A DNA stretch of 11,054 bases from Proteobacteria bacterium SPGG2 (lineage in GTDB: Bacteria > Pseudomonadota > Gammaproteobacteria > Acidiferrobacterales > SPGG2): the NCBI GenBank assembly GCA_001643475.1, contig LXTK01000070.1, positions 1-11,054 of the forward strand, given 5' to 3'. Of this stretch, positions 5,840-11,054 are shown piece after piece; position 1 is the first letter of the stretch; every line of letters begins with the position of its first letter. Below the pieces are notes generated by a model, which worked only from the letters and a program-made list of their open reading frames with translations, ran no database searches and was not told where the DNA came from. Position numbers and translations under genes: made by a program.

Positions 5840-5869
5840 ATTTTAGCACTCACAGAGTTAGAGTGCCAA
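5840..5869 (-). promoter_or_regulatory. Sigma-70-type promoter of rpoH
   Basis: On the minus strand, TTGGCA (5864-5869) is a -35 matching five of six consensus bases. TAAAAT (5840-5845) is a -10 also matching five of six. The spacer is 18 bases. The predicted transcript starts near 5833, giving a leader of about 43 bases. Both hexamers overlap the CIRCE half-sites. Confidence 0.75.
5843..5869. promoter_or_regulatory. CIRCE element, predicted HrcA operator
   Basis: TTAGCACTC (5843-5851), 9 bases, then GAGTGCCAA (5861-5869). The established CIRCE consensus is TTAGCACTC-N9-GAGTGCTAA, so 17 of 18 fixed positions match and the spacing is exact. CIRCE binds the heat-shock repressor HrcA. Bound HrcA would cover both promoter hexamers of rpoH. 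A third half-site, AGTGCTA (5834-5840), forms a second inverted repeat with TAGCACT (5844-5850). Confidence 0.9.
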
Positions 5870-5912
5870 ATCGGCCGCGAGTTCCGCCTCTTATGGCAAA
5901 TAAATCAACAGC

Positions 5913-6827
5913 CTACCGCGGTTCCAGGCTTCCTAGATGCCGGCCGACCGCAATTCGGGAGCCCAACCAGCCAAGCACTGCCCCCACCCCCACCAAGATC
6001 GCAATACCATAGCTACCCAGCCCCTCAGCGCGAAAGTTGCTGGCGTAGAGATCAGCGACAGCACCGATAGGGCCGGCCAGCAGCGATAGGCAAAGACTCA
6101 CGAGCGCCCATGCCGCCAGTGCCCCGGCGGCCCCTTGCAACAATCCAGTGTACAAAAAAGGCCGCCGAATAAACGCGTTGGTACCGCCCACTAGCTTGAT
6201 CACCTCAATCTCTTCGCGCCGGCTCAGCACCGCCAGCCGGATAGTGTTGCCGATGATAAGTACGACGGCGAGCGCTAACGAAACTGAAAGCAACCACACT
6301 CCGCGGCGCGCGATCTGCAACAATCCATGCAGACGTTTAACCCATTGCAGGTCCAGTTGTGCCAAATCGACTTCAACATTTGTGCGCAACCGCTTCACAA
6401 GATCATCAAGCTTCTGTGGCGTATCAAGGGTTGCTGACGGCTGTACGATCAGCACGGGTGGTAGTGGATTATGGGTAAGTGTATCTAGTGTTTCGCCGAA
6501 GCCTGACAAGCGCTTGAACTCAGCCAGTGCTTGTTTTGGTGAGATATATTCTACCGTCGCCACCTCTAGGGCCTGGCGAATTCGTTTACTCAGTTGTGCG
6601 GCGGCGGTATCGTCGATATCCGCTTTGAGGAACAAAGAAATTTTTGCGCCGCCGTCCAAGGCTGTACTCATGCGTTGCACGTTTTCGATCAGGAGATAGA
6701 GACCGGTGGGGAGTGCCAGGGTTATCGCAATCACGGCGATGGTCATCAGCGAGGCGATCGGTGCACGTGCGAGCTGTCCGAGCGTATAGAAAAATACCTG
6801 CAAGTGACGAAGTAGATAGCTAATCAC
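5913..6827 (-). CDS. ftsX: Cell-division ABC transporter permease FtsX
   Basis: Membrane subunit of the FtsEX complex, which couples ATP hydrolysis at the division septum to peptidoglycan hydrolase activation. It is 304 residues, slightly shorter than the E. coli protein. It has a cytoplasmic N terminus, TM1 about 25-47, a periplasmic domain about 50-170, then TM2 (about 177-199), TM3 (about 230-252) and TM4 (about 272-292). The conserved cytoplasmic motif REEIEVIKLVGGTNAFIRRP (204-223) follows TM2. The start is a GTG whose bases overlap the ftsE TGA by four, with GAGG 8 bases upstream, so translation is coupled to ftsE. A 43-base gap separates its stop from the rpoH CIRCE/promoter block. Confidence 0.96.
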   Translation of the reverse strand: MISYLLRHLQVFFYTLGQLARAPIASLMTIAVIAITLALPTGLYLLIENVQRMSTALDGGAKISLFLKADIDDTAAAQLSKRIRQALEVATVEYISPKQALAEFKRLSGFGETLDTLTHNPLPPVLIVQPSATLDTPQKLDDLVKRLRTNVEVDLAQLDLQWVKRLHGLLQIARRGVWLLSVSLALAVVLIIGNTIRLAVLSRREEIEVIKLVGGTNAFIRRPFLYTGLLQGAAGALAAWALVSLCLSLLAGPIGAVADLYASNFRAEGLGSYGIAILVGVGAVLGWLGSRIAVGRHLGSLEPR

Positions 6828-7501
6828 GAGATCGACCTCGGGCTACCATCGTTGATCATTTCGCCATGTTTAAGTTCGAGTACGTGCTTGCCCAATCGTT
6901 GCACCTGGCGATGGTCGTGGGTAGCAATCAACACGGTGACACCAACCTGATTGAAGTCGTGGAATAGATCCATGATTTCATCAGACAAGGCTTGGTCGAG
7001 ATTTCCAGTGGGCTCGTCTGCCAACAGAATCGGCGGTTTGTTAACGACAGCACGAGCGATACCGACACGCTGTTGTTCGCCGCCGGATAGCATGATGGGA
7101 TACGCCCGTTCTTTCTTAAGAAGACCAACCTTGTCTAAGGCCGCACGCACGCGACGGCCAATATCTTTATCGCGCACACCGGCTACAACTAGTGGCAGCG
7201 CCACGTTATCGTACGCGGTGCGGTCGTGGAGAAGTTTGTAATCCTGGAACACGATGCCGATGTCACGGCGGAAGTACGGAATGCGTCGGCGTGTAACACG
7301 GGATAGATTCTGGTTATTGACAATTGCCTGGCCGCGGGTAGGTCGTTCGATCAAGGTAATGAGTTTGAGAAGCGTACTCTTACCGGCGCCCGAATGACCC
7401 GTCAAAAATGCCATTTCTGCCGGCGCAAGTTCGAAACTTACATTTTTGAGCGCATCTAGACCGCCGGGGTACCGTTTTGAAACGTTGTTGAACTGGATCA
7501 T
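6824..7501 (-). CDS. ftsE: Cell-division ABC transporter ATPase FtsE
   Basis: Nucleotide-binding subunit of FtsEX, cytoplasmic. At 225 residues it has the normal length. All ABC ATPase motifs are present: Walker A GHSGAGKS (35-42), Q-loop FQDYKLL (85-91), signature LSGGEQQR (138-145), Walker B ILLADEPTGNLD (158-169) and the switch histidine THDH (H195). The start at 7501 has only a weak ribosome site. It lies downstream of ftsY after 108 bases and overlaps ftsX, as in other gammaproteobacteria. Confidence 0.97.
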   Translation of the reverse strand: MIQFNNVSKRYPGGLDALKNVSFELAPAEMAFLTGHSGAGKSTLLKLITLIERPTRGQAIVNNQNLSRVTRRRIPYFRRDIGIVFQDYKLLHDRTAYDNVALPLVVAGVRDKDIGRRVRAALDKVGLLKKERAYPIMLSGGEQQRVGIARAVVNKPPILLADEPTGNLDQALSDEIMDLFHDFNQVGVTVLIATHDHRQVQRLGKHVLELKHGEMINDGSPRSIS

Positions 7502-7609
7502 AACTCGAGTAGCAACTTAGAAGTGCCCAGTAGCAAGTAGGAACTAGCGACCAACGGCGAATCAGAGTAATCCATTTTGTTTTCCTTGCTGCTTTATACT
7601 CACCACTTT
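7502..7609. repeat. ftsY-ftsE spacer with AGTAGCAA repeats
   Basis: AGTAGCAA occurs at 7508-7515 and again in AGTAGCAAGTAG at 7529-7540. A related AAGTAGCAAG follows the DUF3179 gene at 1705-1714. No terminator and no convincing promoter is seen, so ftsY, ftsE and ftsX could share a transcript. Confidence 0.4.
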
Positions 7610-8617
7610 TTACTCGCTTTTTGGGATGATCGCGTCCACGAACGCCTCGGCGCTGAATTCAAGCAAATCTTCCGTATCCTCGCCGACGCCAATATAGCGA
7701 ATGGGAAGGCCAGCCTTCTTCGCTAGCGCAATCAGGACGCCGCCTTTAGCGGTGCCATCAAGCTTGGTTGTGCACAGCCCAGTTACACCGACAGCCTTGT
7801 GGAAATGTTCGAGTTGCGATAATGCATTTTGCCCGGTGACGGCGTCGAGTATCATCAATACTTCATGCGGTGAGTTCGGATCTATCTTGCCAAGTACGCG
7901 CTTAATCTTCCGTAATTCATCCATCAGCTCGGTGTTCGTATGTTGACGGCCGGCGGTATCTACGATTAAGACGTCACAGCCACGCGCACGCGCCGCATAA
8001 AACGCATCATGAGCGACGGCCGCCGCGTCGGCGCCAGTGTCTTGGGCGATGACGGGTACACCCGCTCGTTCGCCCCAGACCTGTAGCTGTTCAATAGCGG
8101 CAGCGCGAAACGTATCTGCTGCCGCCAGGATCACACTTAGGCCTGACTGGGAAAGTCGCAAGGCCAGTTTGCCAATGGTGGTGGTTTTGCCGACGCCATT
8201 GACGCCGACTACCATGATGACAAAAGGAGTATCGCCATTAGCGATCTTTAGTGGTTGGCTAAATGGTTGAACGATTTCAAGAATACTCTGTCTCAGTTGG
8301 TCGTAAGCGGCGTGGCCGTCGGAGAGCTCGTTGCGTGCGAGGCGCCGGGTAATGTCGGAAATCAATGCCTGAGTGGCCTCTACGCCCACATCTGCCGACA
8401 ATAATAGGTTCTCTAGTTCTTCTAGGAGCTCGTCGTCGAGTACGCGTTTGCCCAGCAATAGGTCGGAAAGACCGTCTGTGAGGGAGCGGCGCGTGGCGCC
8501 AAGCCCACTACGCAGGCGTCCGAGCAGGCCTGGAGATTTGTTCTCGTTTGTGGTGGTCTTGCTGGACAGCGTCACTTGATTACAACGTTGCTTCTCATCG
8601 GTTATCCTAACATTCAT
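7610..8617 (-). CDS. ftsY: Signal recognition particle receptor FtsY
   Basis: SRP-receptor GTPase that docks ribosomes translating membrane proteins at the inner membrane and Sec translocon. It is up to 335 residues, much shorter than E. coli FtsY because the acidic A domain is almost absent. The N helical domain is about 30-125. GTPase motifs are GVNGVGKTTT (138-147), DTFRAAA (168-174), DTAGR (220-224), TKLDGTAKGG (284-293) and GVGEDTEDL (310-318). The start is uncertain. The ATG at 8617 has no ribosome site and leaves 25 bases to the divergent peptidase gene. An in-frame GTG at 8573-8575 would give 321 residues and a 67-base gap. It probably heads the ftsY-ftsE-ftsX run. Confidence 0.95.
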   Translation of the reverse strand: MNVRITDEKQRCNQVTLSSKTTTNENKSPGLLGRLRSGLGATRRSLTDGLSDLLLGKRVLDDELLEELENLLLSADVGVEATQALISDITRRLARNELSDGHAAYDQLRQSILEIVQPFSQPLKIANGDTPFVIMVVGVNGVGKTTTIGKLALRLSQSGLSVILAAADTFRAAAIEQLQVWGERAGVPVIAQDTGADAAAVAHDAFYAARARGCDVLIVDTAGRQHTNTELMDELRKIKRVLGKIDPNSPHEVLMILDAVTGQNALSQLEHFHKAVGVTGLCTTKLDGTAKGGVLIALAKKAGLPIRYIGVGEDTEDLLEFSAEAFVDAIIPKSE

Positions 8618-8642
8618 GTTCTACAACGTTAAGGCAAAGTAC
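8576..8642. promoter_or_regulatory. Tight divergent control region ftsY / M16 pair
   Basis: TACAACGTT occurs twice (8581-8589 and 8622-8630). The first copy overlaps the palindrome CAACGTTG (8583-8590). These repeats could be operator half-sites, but the basis is only their identity. No good -35/-10 pair is visible in either direction. Confidence 0.25.
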
Positions 8643-10007
8643 ATGCTGACACGGTTAGTTGGGCTCGGTCTTGTTGGTTTATTGCTCACCGGGTGTAGTA
8701 ACGTTCATGAAAACACCTTAGCCAACGGGCTCAAGGTGATCGTGAAAGAGGATCACCGTTCGCCGGTGGTGGTATCTCAGATTTGGTACAAGGTCGGTAG
8801 CAGCTACGAACCGGGTGGATTAACCGGCGTGTCACATGTGCTAGAGCACATGATGTTCAAGGGCACCAAACGTCACGGGCCAGGCGAGCTGTCGCGTATT
8901 ATTGCGGAGAACGGTGGACGTGAGAATGCGTTTACCGGCTCTGATTACACCGCCTACTTCCAGCAACTAGAAAAATCGCGCCTTCCGATCGCATTCGAAC
9001 TCGAGGCCGATCGCATGGAAAACCTTGTCATCGACGAGAAGGAATTTGAAAAAGAGATCAGGGTCGTTATGGAGGAGCGTCGACTGCGCACTGACGATCG
9101 CCCCGAGAGGAAGGTGCATGAGGAGTTTATGGCAACAGCTTACAAAGTCCACCCTTACGGTCGGCCTATCATCGGTTGGTGGCGTGACTTGGAAAACATG
9201 ACAGCGGAAAACGTCAAGAACTGGTATGACCGTTGGTATGCCCCGGACAATGCAACATTGGTTGTGGCTGGAGATGTACGTCCGCGCGACGTATTCGCGC
9301 TTGCCCAAAAGTACTTCGGCCCGATCAAGTCACGTTCAATCAAACATTCGGAACCACCCGAGGAACCTGCGCAAACTGCCACCCGACGTACACAGGTCGC
9401 GGCACCGGCCCAGGTGCCCTATTTGATCCTTGGTTATCACGTCCCCGTGTATGGTCATCACCGCGCCTCTTGGGAACCCTATGCACTGAGTGTGTTGGCC
9501 GGCGTGCTCGACGGCGGCAGAAGCGCGCGCTTCCCGCGCGACTTGATACGCAAGCGGCGTATCGCGGCTAGTTTGGATACCGATTACAGCGCAGTCTCGC
9601 GTTCACCGACCATGCTCGTATTCGACGGCACACCCGCACAGGGCCATACTGTCGATGAGCTGGAACGAGCAGTGCGCACCGAAATCGAGCGACTGAAAGA
9701 GGAGCGCGTGAGCGAGCAGGAATTGGATAGAGTTAAGGCGCAAGTAGTGGCGGCAGACGTTTATAGTCGGGACTCCGTTTTTTATCAGGCGATGCGGATC
9801 GGTATGCTGGAAACAACTGGGCGGGGTTGGCGGCTTATGGATGACTATGTCGACCGCATTCAAGCGGTCACGGCAGCGCAGGTGCGAGAGGTCGCTCAAC
9901 GCTATCTTGTCGATACCAACCTAACGGTGGCCGTTCTGGAGCCGCTGCCGATAAGTCAACGCCCGCAACGTGCTCGTGCTGCCAGCGGGGGTCGTCATGT
10001 CAATTAA
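8643..10007 (+). CDS. M16 zinc peptidase, predicted lipoprotein (catalytic subunit)
   Basis: Zinc metallopeptidase of the M16 (pitrilysin/insulinase) family, 454 residues from the ATG at 8643. The N terminus is a lipoprotein signal: Arg4, a hydrophobic core and lipobox LLTGC with Cys18, so it should be lipid-anchored in the envelope facing the periplasm. The inverted zinc motif HVLEH is at 65-69, with the third ligand about 75 residues later in VMEERR (probably Glu145). It has the usual two-lobe M16 half-molecule length. The start at 8643 is preferred over the ATG at 8616 because AAGG lies 8 bases upstream and the lipoprotein signal then begins at residue 1. It overlaps the next M16 gene by 11 bases. 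Similar catalytic plus non-catalytic M16 pairs sit next to ftsY in Pseudomonas. The substrate is unknown. Confidence 0.93.
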   Translation: MLTRLVGLGLVGLLLTGCSNVHENTLANGLKVIVKEDHRSPVVVSQIWYKVGSSYEPGGLTGVSHVLEHMMFKGTKRHGPGELSRIIAENGGRENAFTGSDYTAYFQQLEKSRLPIAFELEADRMENLVIDEKEFEKEIRVVMEERRLRTDDRPERKVHEEFMATAYKVHPYGRPIIGWWRDLENMTAENVKNWYDRWYAPDNATLVVAGDVRPRDVFALAQKYFGPIKSRSIKHSEPPEEPAQTATRRTQVAAPAQVPYLILGYHVPVYGHHRASWEPYALSVLAGVLDGGRSARFPRDLIRKRRIAASLDTDYSAVSRSPTMLVFDGTPAQGHTVDELERAVRTEIERLKEERVSEQELDRVKAQVVAADVYSRDSVFYQAMRIGMLETTGRGWRLMDDYVDRIQAVTAAQVREVAQRYLVDTNLTVAVLEPLPISQRPQRARAASGGRHVN

Positions 10008-11054
10008 TAAGTACATATTGGTGACGCTTGGATTTGGCCTTGCGTTTGTCTCGAGTACAGTTAATGCACTGCCATCCATCGAACATTGGTCATTGGCTAA
10101 TGGCGCGCGGATCTACTTTGTAGAGGCGAGCGAACTGCCGCTAGTTCAAATCAGCGCAATCTTCGACGCCGGTAGCGCGCGCGATAAGACCAGTAAGTAT
10201 GGTATCGCCTGCCTGACAAACGCCATGCTCGACGAAGGCGCCGGTGAACTCGATGCGGACGAGATCGCCAATCAGCTTGACGGTGTGGGCGCACAGCTAA
10301 GCGCAGGTTGTGGGCGCGACATGGCATCACTTGAGTTGCGCAGCCTTGTTGCTGCTCGGTCTTTGGAGCCTGCCTTGGCCGTCTTTGCGCAAATATTGCA
10401 GCAGCCAAGCTTTCCCGACGATAGCTTTCAGCGCCTACGTGAACAATCTCTTTTGAGCTTACGACGCGATGCCCAGTCACCGGCTGCTACCGTGAGCAAG
10501 GCATTTTACGAGTTGCTATATGGAAATCATCCTTACGCCCATAGCCCGCGCGGAGACGCATCGGGGTTGACCGCACTTTCGCGGGCTGATGTGGTCGACT
10601 TTCATCGTAGTCACTATGGCGCTGCCAACCTGGTGCTCGCAATTGTCGGTGACGTGAGCAAGGGTGAGGCCAAGCAGATCGCAAATCAACTCGTCGGTAA
10701 ACTGCCTGCTGGCACGCCAGCACCGCCGCTGCCGCCAGTGAGTGATCTCGACGAGCCGCGCGAACTTGATATCGCGTTTCCCTCTTCACAGGCGCACATT
10801 CGTGTGGGCCAACCCGGGTTAGAACGCGATGATCCCGATTACTTTCCGCTCTATGTGGGCAATTATATTCTTGGCGGCGGCGGTATGGTCTCACGTCTGT
10901 ACGACGAGATTCGGGAAAAGCGCGGCCTCGCCTACAGCACCTACAGTTACAAGAAAAGCATTCTGATCAATTCCCTGAGCAAGGGGGAAGTATTCGGGGA
11001 AATGGGTATGATTTCCCAATCGGCCCGCAGCGCCAGTGTGGTGGCCGTGGGCAA
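9997..11054 (+). CDS. M16 family non-catalytic subunit, partial, abnormal 3' end
   Basis: The start at 9997 overlaps the preceding peptidase gene by 11 bases, so the two are cotranslated. The N terminus is a signal peptide with likely cleavage after VNA (residue 24), placing it in the periplasm. It aligns with the M16 fold, but the HxxEH position reads CLTNA (72-76), so zinc is not bound. It keeps the glycine-rich loop and SRLYDEIREKRGLAYSTYSY (299-318), the Arg/Tyr segment typical of the substrate-binding partner of a catalytic M16 subunit. From residue 319 (base 10951) the protein no longer resembles M16 and reads as a cyclic-nucleotide-binding motif to the window end. The true C-terminal part of the M16 protein, about 100 residues or more, is missing. 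Confidence 0.85.
   Translation, partial: MSINKYILVTLGFGLAFVSSTVNALPSIEHWSLANGARIYFVEASELPLVQISAIFDAGSARDKTSKYGIACLTNAMLDEGAGELDADEIANQLDGVGAQLSAGCGRDMASLELRSLVAARSLEPALAVFAQILQQPSFPDDSFQRLREQSLLSLRRDAQSPAATVSKAFYELLYGNHPYAHSPRGDASGLTALSRADVVDFHRSHYGAANLVLAIVGDVSKGEAKQIANQLVGKLPAGTPAPPLPPVSDLDEPRELDIAFPSSQAHIRVGQPGLERDDPDYFPLYVGNYILGGGGMVSRLYDEIREKRGLAYSTYSYKKSILINSLSKGEVFGEMGMISQSARSASVVAVG
10951..11054 (+). other. Cyclic-nucleotide-binding-domain fragment at the window end
   Basis: In frame with the M16 gene, residues 319-352 read as the middle of a cNMP-binding domain: INSLSKGEVFGEMGMISQ followed by SARSASVVAVG. The GEVFGEM and ARSASVVA pieces match the phosphate-binding cassette (F-G-E-x-x-L..R-x-A-x-V-x-A) of CRP/PKA-type domains. 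The beta strands that should precede this are absent, replaced by M16 sequence. It is most likely DNA from elsewhere joined by assembly error or rearrangement. Confidence 0.75.

Noticed and set aside
5791..5853. Longer RpoH (305 residues) starting at a GTG
   Set aside because: The GTG lies inside the CIRCE element and upstream of the predicted transcript start. The ATG at 5790 has AAGGAGG and gives the E. coli length.
6135..6325. AACAATCC occurrences inside ftsX as possible repeat copies
   Set aside because: They encode conserved Leu-Leu-Gln codons on the minus strand and lack the rest of the repeat.
6148..6699. 183-codon frame opposite ftsX
   Set aside because: It is antisense to ftsX, whose motifs and operon context are secure. 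Its composition is that of a mirror frame.

Overview
The window reads as chromosomal DNA of a gammaproteobacterium. The main reason is the right half: rpoH, ftsX, ftsE and ftsY in one orientation, with a pair of M16-family peptidase genes diverging from ftsY. The same order occurs in Pseudomonas and relatives. RpoH is close to the E. coli protein in sequence and, from the start chosen here, equal in length (284 residues). Base composition is a little over half G+C. I cannot name the genus.

Left part (1-2319): accessory-looking DNA. A hairpin-rich repeat edge lies at 12-62. A structured dispersed repeat lies at about 218-401 (copy A), followed by a promoter-like site, then a DUF3179 gene (534-1703, predicted exported). 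Three more copies of the repeat follow in the same orientation (B about 1811-1990, C 1991-2147, D 2148-2310). The copies are strings of hairpins. Several stems differ between copies on both arms at once, so pairing is kept while sequence changes.

Middle (2320-4867): on the minus strand, a FIST-domain sensor gene is followed after 43 bases by a small gene for a single-domain CULT protein, the bacterial relative of the thalidomide-binding domain of cereblon. Its four zinc cysteines and its tryptophan cage are intact. A membrane-anchored alpha/beta hydrolase of the BEM46/ABHD13 type diverges from FIST. The FIST-CULT pair is the most interesting candidate system here.

Right part (4868-11054): a strong bidirectional terminator separates the hydrolase from rpoH. 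rpoH has its own promoter, which coincides with a near-perfect CIRCE element. This suggests that the repressor HrcA controls the heat-shock sigma factor. Upstream of rpoH lie ftsX, ftsE (4-base overlap) and ftsY. Diverging from ftsY are a lipoprotein M16 zinc peptidase with an intact HxxEH site and a second, exported M16 subunit lacking it (11-base overlap). In its last 104 bases the second M16 gene changes abruptly, in frame, into a cyclic-nucleotide-binding-domain motif. A chimeric contig end is more likely than a real fusion.
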